NCBI GenBank assembly: GCA_038373885.1
Contig: JAWZYV010019913.1
Span: forward strand, 918,001 to 982,000
Direction of reading: 5' to 3'
DNA length: 64,000 nt
Origin: Cheiracanthium punctorium
Taxonomy: Eukaryota > Arthropoda > Arachnida > Araneae > Cheiracanthiidae
Under the pieces are notes generated by a model. It was not told the DNA's origin and ran no database searches. It was given only the letters and a program-made list of their open reading frames with translations. Positions 23,795-33,978 of this stretch are shown here, piece by piece (positions within the stretch are counted from its first letter, which is position 1; each line of letters opens with the position of its first letter). Made by a program: the position numbers and the translations under genes.

Positions 23795-24165
23795 TAAGGG
23801 CCGGTTCAGTGTCCTACTGGAGGTTTGATCAAAACGAGGGCCTCAGATGTTGGTCATTGCATTATGCGGTAACATTTTGGCCGACCACCGTTGCCCCTTA
23901 CTAGTGGTCTCCTAATTTTCAACCCATTCCAGATGAGAGACCTCGCACCTGAAATCGGCACCCCCAGAGGTATCGTTTGAACTTGTAGGACGTTGTAACC
24001 ACGAACAGATTTTACGTGCACCAGCTCCCATTAGAGTACACGGCCCCGCAGCAGCCCAGCCGATAGAGGAGTTTAGCCAAGCACTGGCCAAGCAGGTGAT
24101 GCTTCACTTTTCGCGTTATTGCGGAACGGAGCTTAACGCCAGTACCACTGCGGGACGTTTTAAAT
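23795..24165 (+). repeat. Dispersed repeat R1, copy A
   Basis: The copy starts near TTTCTTTCTAAGGGCCGG and runs through GTGGTCTCCTAATTTTCAACCC, CTGAAATCGGCACC, CAGATTTTACGTGCACCAGC and GCACTGGCCAAGCAGG to CCACTGCGGGACG. Other copies lie at 26780-26820 plus 27752-27990, at 36203-36485, and in minus orientation at 29685-29770 and 50537-50790. Its class is unknown: it has no long frame, no clear terminal inverted repeat and no poly-A. Confidence 0.65.
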
Positions 24166-24893
24166 AATATAAATGGCAGTTAAAAACTGATATAAGTATA
24201 TAAAAAACAGCTAGAATCAGAGTAACTTTTTGAGCAACCGATAACCTTATTTGCTTCGCTTTGACACATTTCACTAAATAATTTTCATTTATAAATAAAA
24301 ACTATTTACGCGTATTTGCACAACACATAGGTATGTTTTTATGTGACAAGTCTAAAACTTTACAAAAAAAAATGGTGTTTTCTCATATGATGTATTTTTT
24401 TGTCACTTTAAAATCTGGTTTTTTTCAATACTTTCTCTTTAAATACTAATTCTTACTAGATTTAAATATTTTCTTCATTACGAATAAGAACAGTTTGAAG
24501 ATTTTAATTTAGAAAATATTAAAATATATAATTCCCAAGCATTTTTTAAAAATCATAAAAATGCCCAAAACCTCCAGACCTCAGAGTGTTATTATTTTAG
24601 ATAGTCTATTTGTTCGTGCCACAGTTACCGTAATTGACTCGAACAAATATTGATAGGACGTTTGAATATATTTCTTCCTACATTACAACTACCCCTTCAC
24701 ATAACATAGCACTGTGATGCTGTAACATGACTTCTTAAGATAGTATGCCCAAGTCGCAGCCCAGGCAGCACAAGAATGGTCTATCAACGTCTAGTAACGT
24801 TCAGAATAGTAAGAAAAACGTTCAGGTAAAGTTTGTACGTACTGTATAACGTTCTAAAATTGTACTAAGCTATCTTTTGATAAAAACTGTGAA

Positions 24894-25235
24894 TAAATAA
24901 CGTCTTATTGGACGTGCAACAGGGGTTTTAATGATGCCGTTCTAAAGCAATGCCTAATAACTCGGTCTATTCGACGTGCAGCAGAAGTGCTGGTATTACC
25001 GATCGAAATCTATGCCTAATAACATGTTTTATTCGACGTATACCAGAAGTGCTGTTGATACCGTTCAAAAGTCATGCCTGATAACCCGTCCTACTTGACG
25101 TGCATCAGAAGTGCTGGTGAAACCGTTCAAAAGCAGTGCTCATAAAACGTCATACTCAACGCATAACAAATACTGGTTACTTATGTAAGTTTAAAAGCAA
25201 TGTTTAATAACACGTTCTACTGGACGCGTTTAATT
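24894..25235 (+). repeat. Minisatellite, ~61-bp unit, about 5.5 copies
   Basis: Units start near 24896, 24957, 25018, 25080, 25143 and 25207. Each reads roughly AATAAC-CGTTCTATTCGACG, then TGCANCAGAAGTGCTGGT and CCGTTCAAAAGCAATGCCT. The copies have diverged by substitutions and small indels. It lies inside the CCCAGGCAGCAC element, as minisatellites often do in non-autonomous transposons. Confidence 0.8.
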
Positions 25236-25407
25236 TATTATTCCTGAAACGTCGGAATGAGTCGTTCACTTGGCGTCTAATAAAGTTTTACAGACGCCTG
25301 TTTGGCACGTCCCGGTGTTGAGTTGCACAAGGCAAGCAAGCGGCAAAATTATTTTGCATTCCTCGTGATATTGCTGTTGGGTGTATCTTTTTTTTTGCAT
25401 AATTTAC

Positions 25408-26405
25408 GACAGCACATAAGCTTAAATCAAGCTTGACATTTCTTTCAATTTGACGTATTAATGAAAGCTTGACAGTTCAATTCATTTTAAGCTTCCAACA
25501 AGCTTGGAGATTACAAAAAAATGAGTCAGCAATATTTTCCCGCCGAATTTAAGTCATTAGAACTGTCAAGCTTGAATACAACTTGATGACTGCTTGATTT
25601 TGAAAGCCACATAACAAATAATTTATCATCAGTCATAAATGTACTTGACTATAGAATTAAAGAAAAAAGATTCTATATTTCCAAATATTGAAATTCTTCA
25701 AACTAAAATACAAATGTACTACAAAATTGATTTCAAATTTGGCCAATTTCGATTTTGGCCAATATTGCCCAACATGAGTGTTGCGATACTGAAAATTTTA
25801 AAAAGTGTGCTGCTTTAATAGTCAGCAATATTGATAAAGTTTATATTATGCTTATTTCCCTAGTAGTAGTAGAGTCTATAAATCACATATTACATTATTT
25901 TAATTTTGATTCATCCTATGGAAAAATAAAAGATGTGGATCGGCATGGGCAATACTGATCAATCTCACCAAAAAACGGCGTTACAACCATAACAGTCACT
26001 TAAAACTTTAGTCATTTCTCCTCGAGTCAGATTTGCATTGCGGTTAGGACGCTTGCTTCGTACACCTTAGGTCCCGAGATCGATCCCAGTCGCGGACGCT
26101 AGACGGAAACAGATTAATATAACTTGAGGTTTCAGCGTAGAAGGGAAAATTAAAGTGTATGGGGCGAGTCCGGCGCCCCATATATTTAGGAATATATTTT
26201 CTAGGAAAACCTTTTAGAGTGTAGTAAGTTTGAATCAAGCTTGCTATGTCAAGCTTAATGCAAGTTCGGCAAGTGTAAACTTGAACACTTGATTCAAGCT
26301 TGCATTAAGCTTACACGCTTGAAATAATCAAGCTTAATGCAAGTTTATTGATTTGATAAATCAAGCTTACTGCAAGATTGATGCAAATTTGCTGTGCTGT
26401 CTGGG
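25408..26405 (-). mobile_element. CCCAGACAGCAC element, copy 1 (inverted)
   Basis: The right end is GTGCTGTCTGGG; the left end GACAGCACATAAGCTT has lost its first bases. The interior matches copy 2 (26821-27751) in reverse orientation over nearly its whole length. It carries many CAAGCTTG / AAGCTTGAATCAAGCTT motifs near both ends, which could be subterminal binding sites, and a tRNA-like module at 26031-26096. It has no transposase frame. The superfamily is unassigned. Confidence 0.7.
26031..26096 (+). repeat. tRNA-like module (SINE-type head)
   Basis: The segment reads like a tRNA. An A-box-like TTGCATTGCGGTTAGG is followed by an anticodon-arm-like GCTTGCTTCGTACACC and a B-box-like CCGAGATCGATCCCAG. 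The same module is at 27132-27197 on the other strand inside the paired element. It is not a functional tRNA gene, because the acceptor stem does not close. It is probably a SINE or a promoter captured by the transposon. Confidence 0.5.
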
Positions 26406-26820
26406 CGAGAAAACGTAATTTAAACACAGTGTGAACGTCCTACCGAAACATTTAATTGTTCTGGAAGTACATAATTTGAACCGGTTTTATATGTGTACCG
26501 GCCAGGACACATAGACGTTAATAGAGCGTTTTTTTTTTTGTTTGTTTACGTACCGTGAACGTTTAAAATGAACGTTCACAGTTCGTACTTGGGACGTAAG
26601 TGTGTTGCTGGGGAGAGAAGTTGTGACGTCAGACAAATGGGGCGAGAGTGTTATTGTAGTTGTTGTTGTTTCTGATGCCCCCCTGACAACCGTAAACGGC
26701 GGCGCCAGATCCTCCCGCGAAGGGAGGCGATGGGCAGAGGGGGTGCATCTTCCATTTTTAGGGCCCCAGTAGGAGGAAGTACGATTTAGCCCGTAGTCCC
26801 CTAATTCTGAACCTATCCCA

Positions 26821-27751
26821 CCCAGACAGCACAGCAAAATTGCAGCATGCTTGATTTATCATGTCAATAAACTTGAATTAAGCTTGAAAATTTCAAGCGT
26901 GCAAGCTTAATGCAAGCTTGAATCAAGTGTTCAAGTTTACTCTTGCCCAGCTTGAATCAAGCTTTTCATAGCAAGCTTAATTTCAAACTTAAAAAATTTT
27001 CCGAAATTTTTTTTTCTAAATACATGGGGCGCCCGTTGGCGAGCTCGCCCAACAGATTTTTATTTTCCCACGCATTTTCCCCTCTATGCTGAAATTTCAA
27101 GTTATTTTAATCTGTTTCCATCAAGCGTCCGCGGTCGAACTCGAGACCTAAGGTTAGGAAGCCAGCCATTCCTAGCCATTCAGCCAATCTGCCTCGCGCT
27201 GGTGTGACTAAAGTTTGAAGTGACTGTTATGGTTGTCACGCCGTTTTCTGGCGAGATCGATCAGTGGCCGATGCCGATCTGTTTCTTTTATTTTTCTTTG
27301 GGATGAATCAAAATTAAAATAATGTTATGTGTGATTTATAGACTCTACTAATAGGGGAATAAGCATAATATAAACTTAAAAGCAGCACACGTTTTAAAAC
27401 TTTCAATATCGCGTCACTCATGTTGGGCAATACTGGCCAAAATCGAGACAAACAACTGATTTTGAAATTAATTTCTTAGTATAATTGAATTTTATTTTGA
27501 AGAATTTCCATATTTGGAAATATAGAATCTTTTTTTTTTTAATTCTATGGTCAAATACATTTATGACTGATGATAAATTATTTGTTATGTGGTCCAAATC
27601 AAGCAGTAATCAAGTTGTATTCAAGCTTGACAGTTCAAATGACTTCTCCAAGCTTGCTGGAAGCTTAAAATGAATTGAACTGTCTAGCTTGTATCAATAC
27701 GTCAAATTCAAAGAACTGTCAAACTTGATTTAAGCTTATGTGCTGTCTGGG
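26821..27751 (+). mobile_element. CCCAGACAGCAC element, copy 2, inserted in repeat R1
   Basis: Perfect 12-bp terminal inverted repeats CCCAGACAGCAC / GTGCTGTCTGGG bound 931 bp. The element splits R1 copy B, whose CCTAATTCTGAACCTATCCCA half lies immediately left and whose CCCCTGAAATCGGCATC half lies immediately right. CAAGCTTG palindromes fill both flanking ~150 bp. It shares its interior with copy 1 in opposite orientation. No obvious target duplication is seen. No protein is encoded. Confidence 0.75.
27132..27197 (-). repeat. tRNA-like module, inverted copy
   Basis: On the minus strand this reads GATTGGCTGAATGGCTAGGA (A-box-like), then CCTTAGGTCTCGAGTTCGACC with a good B-box core (GAGTTCGACC). 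It is the counterpart of 26031-26096 in the other copy of the same element. Confidence 0.5.
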
Positions 27752-27990
27752 CGGAAGAGGGACAAATCCCCTGAAATCGGCATCCTCAGAGGTATCGTCT
27801 AACAACTTAGAGGACTTTGGAGCCACGACAGATTTTACGTGCACCAGCTCCCATCAGCGTACATGGTCCCACAGTGGTCGAGCCGAGAGGATGTTGACCC
27901 TCCAAAGCACTGGCCAAGCAGGATGCTGCTTCATTTGCCGTGTTCTAATGGGAACGGAGTTTAGCGCCCAGACCACTGCGGGGCGGAGTG
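27752..27990 (+). repeat. Dispersed repeat R1, copy B (right half)
   Basis: It continues the family after the CCCAGACAGCAC insertion, from CCTGAAATCGGCATCCTC through ACGACAGATTTTACGTGCACC to CCACTGCGGGGCG. The left half ends at 26820. The 89-codon open frame across it also appears, shortened, in minus-strand copy E near 50.6 kb (a shared TTDFTCTSS string). I regard it as a repeat artefact because other copies do not keep the frame. Confidence 0.65.
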
Positions 27991-29140
27991 AGAGTTGTTT
28001 CAAATAAAACGTACAATATCCTTTAATTGTTTTGAGCAATGTAAATATAAATGGTAAAAGACAGTACTAATGATCCTCCTCTTTTATGTGAGATAGCAGG
28101 AGAAAAGTGAAAACTATATAATTAACACAAAAAAAGGTTAACAAGAAAAGAAATATGATAAATATTCACTTCTAAACTTTAAATTTTTATTCAACTTTCC
28201 GTTGAAAAAATCTGACTTTGAGAGATCTTAGGAAAAATGAATAGGGAATAGCGTTTGTGAAAAGTTTTCGTTACTCATGTAAAAATACCCCTATATATAA
28301 TTACGGCAATGACAGAAAATAGTTCTTTTTAATCACTATTAATTCCATTAATAAGTATTTTGTATCCTCCAGAGCCGTAAAACATTTCAATATAATTCTT
28401 ATAGGAAATGACTTTGAAAATCCAATGCATTACGGACGGTGGTAGTTCGTTTACATACAGATATACGTACTTTTTATAAGCATAATAAGTACAAGCATAT
28501 AATATCTGTTTAAAAAATGCAGTATTTTAAATTATATGAGAAATCCTGTAATAAATTAAAAATATATAAAATTGAAAGCTTCTTTTTTTAATTTTACTTA
28601 ATTTGCCATAACATTTCCAAGATAGGGCTTATAGCGGAGCTCCGTCTTTATTGTCTATAAAAAAAGATTGACGCGTTTAAATTTAAGTGTGGTTAAAAAA
28701 TATTATGCTTGCTGTATTCTAATTATTTTGCATGTGTTATGGCAAAAGAAATTACCATATGTTGAATGTTCAAAATACAATTTGAACATTCAGTACTTTG
28801 AGTGAGGCCATCACCCCACAAATTGCAGCAATGCATACGAAGTTTGTTTTATTTGGTGAAAGGAATGACCTTAAAAAACATTTTAAACAGTTAATAATAG
28901 TGCAACTTAAACAAATATGAATATACTGCTATGTATTCCCATTCAAGTATTTGATCCTCGGTACAACAGTGTCCCATTCGATTAAGCTTGGTTATCATAA
29001 GAACACCGAAAGTGAAGATTCGCAGACATTGGTCAGGTCTTGGTAGGGTGACAACCTCTCTCGACTGGACTGCTGCGGGGAGGCGTACGCTGTGACGTTG
29101 TCCGACTAATTACGAATAATTAGAACTTAAGAGATATATC
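27991..29140. other. AT-rich sequence, no gene seen
   Basis: No coding-like frame and no element with readable ends were found. Around 29000-29110 the base composition becomes less AT-rich just ahead of the candidate LTR. Confidence 0.4.
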
Positions 29141-29616
29141 TGTGACGCCCCCTTTCTTACCCCTCACTACTTGAATCTCTCCGATAACCTTTGATCTGTG
29201 CGGTATCATAAAGAATTCCTCAAGGAGCTATAGATTTTCGATAATGTACAGTTCTGACGTTATAGAACGCATAAATCCCCGAGTGTTTCAAGGGCTCTTC
29301 AGAATTGGACAGTATAGCAGCTTGAAAATATCATAACATACGAACACTTACTTCAAGCGTGCCAAGTGATCGAAATCCACTTGAGATCCTAGCGCAGAGC
29401 AAGATCGGCAGTTCAAGAGAGAGAAGAGTTCGGGTTCAGACAGTGACCAGTACAGAGGTACTTTCCTCTGGTTTCGGGCCGGCACGGCCAAAATGTTTTT
29501 CGAACCCGCCATCTGACTATTTAAGTTCCAACTCCAATCTTCTATGTGTTTTTATGTGCGTCTAATAAAGTGTTTTGTGTGAGCAAAAGGGCTCTCTCTT
29601 TATTTAGGACGCCACA
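29141..29616 (+). mobile_element. Candidate LTR (solo or remnant)
   Basis: The stretch starts TGTGACGCCCC and ends GGACGCCACA, which gives TG...CA ends with short imperfect inverted termini. It contains a TATA-like TATTTAAG near 29518 and a polyadenylation signal AATAAAG near 29564, both in plausible LTR positions. It is less AT-rich than its surroundings. No second LTR and no flanking duplication were found, so this is a tentative call. It could also be another CG-richer repeat. Confidence 0.4.
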
Positions 29617-29684
29617 ACGCAAAAGTGAGACGGAGCATGCAAAGTAATCTATCGTGGCTCCGGTGTCTTCGACGTTCAAAGGGC

Positions 29685-29770
29685 TACCTCTTGGGAAACC
29701 AATCCAAGCGCTAGGTCTCCCATCTAGAATTGGTTTAAAATTAGGAGACCACCATTTGGGGCAGCATTAG
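29685..29770 (-). repeat. Dispersed repeat R1, copy D (fragment)
   Basis: On the minus strand it contains CCAAATGGTGGTCTCCTAATTTTAAACC followed by degraded flanking blocks, matching the middle of R1. The extent is uncertain. Confidence 0.4.
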
Positions 29771-29945
29771 CTTGCCTAATAGGCACTTTCATAACGAAAA
29801 GATTAATTTTTCCGACATTCGTAATGGTCAAGCCTGCAGTCGTATATAGGCATCTAACACGGACATTGGAAAGAAAAAAAAAATGTTGGCTTTTGGTGAA
29901 ACCATTATTGCTGTACACATAATTTCTTACATACCACACAATAAC

Positions 29946-29957
29946 ACACACACACAC

Positions 29958-29998
<41 letters not shown>
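29946..29998 (+). repeat. (CA)n microsatellite abutting a Helitron
   Basis: Two CA tracts are separated by AATA and then by a short TA run. The Helitron 5' end begins immediately after, at 29999. Confidence 0.95.
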
Positions 29999-29999
<1 letters not shown>

Positions 30000-30123
30000 C
30001 TATATAAATAAAATTAGACTTTTGTCTGTACATTTCTTGGAATTCAAAAATTTTGCGATTTCTATCCGTTTCAAGCACCCGGGAATCCGATGCCACCCTC
30101 AAAAAAAAGTTTGTCTGTCTGTC

Positions 30124-30156
<33 letters not shown>

Positions 30157-31466
30157 GTGACGTTTTTTTGTTTAAGCATCACGTCAAAACGACTGAAGAG
30201 AATGGTATGAAATTGGGTGTCATGATAGGTGGTCACTCAACTTAAAACATAGGGGTCGAATTTTTCAAAAATCTTGATTAGATTTTCAGATTTTGCGAAA
30301 ATCGTTTCAAACTGCGCAAATTTGTGTTCAAGCATCACGTAAAAACGACTGAAGCGAATGATATGAAATTGGGTGTCATGATAGGTGGTCACTCAACTTA
30401 AAACATAGGCGTCGAAATTTAAAAAAAATCTCCATTGGATTTTGAGATTTTGCGAAAATCCTTTCAAACTGCGTAAATTTGTGTTCAAGCATCACGTAAA
30501 AACGACTGAAGCGAATGATATGAAATTGAGTGTCATGATAGGTGGTCACTCAACTTAAAGCATAGGCGTCGAATTAAAAAAAAATCTTCATTGGATTTTG
30601 GGATTGTGCGAAAATCCTTTCAAACTGCGTAAATTTGTCTTCAAGCATCACGTAATAACTGCAAAGGTGAAAAAATAATATTTGGTGAAATGATAGGTGG
30701 TTACTCACCTTAAACTATAAGCATCTAATTTAAAAAAATCGATCCGATTTCGAGATTTTGCGAAAATCGTTTAAAAGAGTGAATCTTTGTTCACGCATTA
30801 CTTAATAACGACTAAAGCGAATGATATGAAATTTGGTCACATGATAGATGGCTGCTCAACAAAAACTATAGGTGTCCAATTTTTTAAACATTTTTATGAG
30901 ATTTTGTGAAAATTCTCTAAAAATACGTTTATATTTCTTCAAACATCACGTAATAACGACTAATACCAATGATACGAAATTTAGTGATAGGATAGGTAGT
31001 TGCTAATCTTAATTTATAGGCGTTGAATTTTAAAAATATTTTGATTACATTTTGAGATTTTGTGAAAATCGTTTTAAAATGCTGAAATTTTGTTCCTGCA
31101 TCACGGAATAAAGACTGCAGGGAATGAAACGAAATTCGGTGACAGGATAGGTTGTCACTCAACTTAAATTCTAGGCTTCCAATTTTTCAAAAATATTGAT
31201 TAGATTTTGAGATTTTGGAAAATTGTTTCAATATGCGTAAATATTCGTTCGCGCGTCACATAGTTACGACTAAAGCGAATTAAATGATATTACTTAATTA
31301 CTCTCTAACCTGTAATATTTTAACAATACATAAAAATTATAAATTCGCTTTCTTTACTTTGGCAACATACTACATCCACTCTGTGTACTCCTACAATGTT
31401 GACAAAAGTTCTTGCTTTTTGGAAATTTGCATTCCCTAACCCGTCAAGGACGGGTACTTCAGCTAG
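29999..31466 (+). mobile_element. Complete non-autonomous Helitron with internal tandem array
   Basis: The 5' end is TCTATATAAATAAAATT, the 3' end CTAG. A hairpin CCCGTCAAGGACGGG sits about 12 bp before the 3' end. The insertion lies between A (29998) and T (31467), without a duplication. These are all the Helitron landmarks. Inside are about 7.5 copies of a ~155-bp unit (unit markers CATCACGT near 30176, 30333, 30490, 30646, 30796, 30944, 31099 and 31253). No Rep/helicase is encoded. Fragments of the same family lie at 52241-53216, 54828-54978 and 57797-58159. Confidence 0.88.
30130..31285 (+). repeat. ~155-bp tandem array inside the Helitron
   Basis: The repeating unit runs from CATCACGTAAAAACGACTGAAGCG through ATGATAGGTGGTCACTCAACTTAAA to GATTTTGCGAAAATC. 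Units near the 5' end are almost identical to each other and those near the 3' end are more diverged, which suggests recent expansion at the 5' side. A shorter 10-bp TCATTCTGTC run (about 30118-30155) lies just upstream. Confidence 0.85.
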
Positions 31467-32106
31467 TATATATATATATATAACATTCACAGCCATTTAT
31501 ATTTAGATTACAAAAGACAAAAACCGAAATAAAAAAATCTTTTAAACTTTGTAGAAACATGACAAAAGCAAAAAATTAAATACCGGCTTCTTATGCCTTC
31601 CTCAAATACTAAGTGCCTCTGACTCACCAACATTTTTTTTTTTTTTCATGTTCAGGAGAACGGTGATCTTTAAATAATTTTAGCTATACGCTGGAAGATA
31701 TTATAAGTGATATGAATAAGAAAAGAAAATGCTGAGAATAAAAAAAAATAATAAATAAATAAAAAACACAAAATGAAATGGACTCGAATCAAATTCGAAA
31801 ACAATATAAACAACCCAAAAAAGGGTAGTAGAAATAAATCTGTACTTTTAAAGTTTCAATCGCCGCAGAACATTTCATTGACATAAAACGTGACTTAGTG
31901 GAAGTTTTAAAGGATAAGGAAATCTTCCACAAAGAAAAAAAAATCTTTAAAATATTTTTCATAATTTAAGTGAAGCAATAGTTATCATTGTATAAGACCT
32001 GTTTTAAAATGTTGTGAAATGTTTTTCGTATAAAATAAGTTTTATAAAATGAGGTGGTAGATAGTATTGTTCAAAACATTTTTGTGTAATATAATTGAAG
32101 CAAATA

Positions 32107-32374
32107 TTAGGTCGGAACGAAAGTTTCCCGCCATCTCAGATATGATATCAGCAAACAGTTCGCGTTGTCGTGTTTCCTCATTTTTTGTAAACGATTTTTG
32201 GCCTTTGAAAGTTATGTTTTTGGTCTCGCGCCCCCCCATGTTTCTGGGGCGAAGGCTTTGAAAAACTACCAAAACGGGTGGTGATTACTACCCGCATCAA
32301 AGGTACTCCTTTCAGGTTCTTTTCCGAACTTTGTTAGTAACTTTTGCTGGCGGAAAACTTTCGTTACAACCTGA
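32107..32374 (+). mobile_element. mariner-type miniature element, copy 1
   Basis: Inverted repeats TTAGGTCGGAACGAAAGTTT and (minus strand) TCAGGTTGTAACGAAAGTTT, continuing CCCGCCA / TCCGCCA, are flanked by TA dinucleotides (32105-32106 and 32375-32376). The interior matches part of copy 2 (46731-47132) in opposite orientation. A short shared frame (AGNFRSDLI at its end) is only the translated terminal repeat. No transposase is present. Confidence 0.8.
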
Positions 32375-32579
32375 TAATAATGTGTATGCTTATGTTGTTG
32401 TTATTGTTACTGTAGCATATGGCTTTATTGGGAGCTAATCCATTGCAATAAGAATCTCACACAAAGAAAACAAAACAAGCAGTTCAAAGAAAACATACAT
32501 AAAGTCGACATTAAGCTTAACGTTCACACCACAAAATGTCAAAAGGGGAGAGAGTGGAAAAAGGGAGTGGGGACAGGTG

Positions 32580-33510
32580 CTAATTTTTATTCCATGAGGC
32601 TTCTAGCTTCCCAATAAAATTGTGATACTTCTCCTTGGCGGTGGGCATTCTCGTTCAATGCTCTAAATTCATAGCTTTAGTTCTTCAAATGGGGCAAGTG
32701 CTCGAGGTGAGGTTGCCTATCCTATTTAAGTGTTCCTTAAGACAATCGTGTCTGGTCCTTAATCTGAAGTTGGAAACCGCTTCTTTACGTGGTCGAAGGA
32801 TAAGGATTTTCCAGCTGTCTTGAATGTTGTGTCACTTTTTGCTTTCAGATTTAGTTATGAGGTTGTCCTTGAGTTTCTTAAAGATGTCTCTTTGAATATA
32901 TATCTTAAGAGATTCTGGTGGAACTGGTTCTTGTACAATATTCACGTGGTTTCGTTTCTTTGCAAGTAAATCTGCGACTTCGTTACGTTTACGTTTAATT
33001 CCTAAGTGGAAGGTATTCATTGGAATACGATTTGCTTATCTTTAGTTCTTAAATAATTAATATCTCTTTTGATTGAGCTATCAATGGGGTTTCAGAATGA
33101 TTATTTAACGAGACAGCTTGAATGGCTTTTTTTCAGTCTACGAATATTGCCACCTATGAGTAGCAATCGTTGTTTACTCTAAATTTTAAATTATTCATAG
33201 CTAAATGTATTGCGTAGATTTCAGCGCCAAAGTTTGCCATAAATTTCCTGCAGGAGCGTACTGGGAAAACAACTCAGCGTAAACACAAATTCCAGCGGCT
33301 TCGTCTATTTGGGAACAATCAGTAAATATTCTTATCCATTGAGAATCTGGGTATTTTTCTTACCTCAGCGACTACGCAACAGCCTTCAATAACGCTCCGT
33401 TGTTACCTTTCTTAGCAATGTCGTCCAATGCTAAGTGGTGGTCTATACCCATGTATTCTAATGGGATAACTGTAACCCTAATAATTCTGTGTAAGTACCA
33501 TTAATTTTGA
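32580..33510 (-). pseudogene. Non-LTR retrotransposon 3' fragment: RNase H domain and C-terminal tail
   Basis: Minus-strand frames from about 33500 encode a short spacer, then FTDCSQIDEAAGICVYAEL (first catalytic Asp), GAEIYAIHLAM (Glu), a VD-KKAIQAV block (second Asp) and, near 33000-32950, KRNEVADLLAKK (last Asp). Together these are the RNase HI signature. Downstream, at about 32790-32590, come FRLRTRHDCLKEHLNRIG, a CPIC motif and YWEAR, the tail typical of these arthropod elements. Several stops and frameshifts show that it is dead. Reverse transcriptase and endonuclease are absent, as expected for a decayed copy. Confidence 0.75.
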
Positions 33511-33580
33511 GTGACTTGCTATATATACGTAGGTAATTGTGAAAATTTTCATACGCTGTTAAATGGTGAATGTTAAAATT

Positions 33581-33817
33581 ATCAAATTTAAATAATGTTC
33601 AAAGTAGTTCCTTTCAACTTTAAATCAGGAGAATTTTCTAGATTAAAAGCTTCATGCAAGCAATTTCTTGTAATCGTTATAAAATGCTTTCAGAGCTCCA
33701 ATAATCTCATTTTCGGAATAAAAATACGACAATTACTGATTAGATTAAGAAATAGTCAAAAGTCACATAGAGAGATTAATAGATTAGTCCTTTTTACTCA
33801 ATAATTTGACTATCAAT
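33581..33817 (+). repeat. Left arm of a 237-bp inverted repeat
   Basis: It starts ATCAAATTTAAATAATG and ends GACTATCAAT. The reverse complement lies at 34770-35006 with exactly the same length; I could see only one difference (ATTAG versus TTTAG). The arm carries a 69-codon open frame that is also preserved in the other arm, but nothing identifies it as a protein gene. Confidence 0.85.
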
Positions 33818-33861
33818 CATCCTGCATGTGCAGATGCTTTATAATAGTGGACAATACGTCA

Positions 33862-33978
33862 CATTGACATTCAGTTCTTGAAGGATATGTCCATTGCCAT
33901 TCAGTACTTGAAGGATATGTCCATTGCCATTCAGTTCTTGAAGGATATGTCCCTTGACATTCAGTTCTCGAATAACTT
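33862..33978 (+). repeat. 30-bp tandem repeat, about 3.8 units
   Basis: The unit CATTGACATTCAGTTCTTGAAGGATATGTC recurs near 33862, 33892 and 33922, with a partial unit near 33952. Its position is just inside the left 237-bp arm. Confidence 0.9.

Larger units (their letters stand above)
24760..26613. mobile_element. Element with CCCAGGCAGCAC / GTGTTGCTGGGG ends
   Basis: The left end CCCAGGCAGCACA and the right end GTGTGTTGCTGGGG are an inverted pair. AACGTTC motifs recur just inside both ends (about 24800-24830 and 26555-26580). Inside are a minisatellite (24894-25235) and a copy of the related CCCAGACAGCAC element (25408-26405). No coherent transposase and no clear target duplication were found, so the outer boundaries are tentative. 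Confidence 0.45.

Noticed and set aside
27738..28007. 89-codon plus-strand open frame as a gene
   Set aside because: It lies in dispersed repeat R1. A partial echo exists in copy E, but copies A and C do not keep the frame.
29141..29616. Solo LTR with a target duplication
   Set aside because: I looked for 4-6-bp duplications at both ends and found none, so only a tentative LTR call was kept.
29724..30102. Val/Cys repeat proteins on the minus strand
   Set aside because: These are translations of the CA microsatellite at 29946-29992.
30130..31285. Regular repeat array that might suggest CRISPR
   Set aside because: Units are ~155 bp, directly adjacent without unique spacers, and lie within Helitron ends in eukaryotic DNA.
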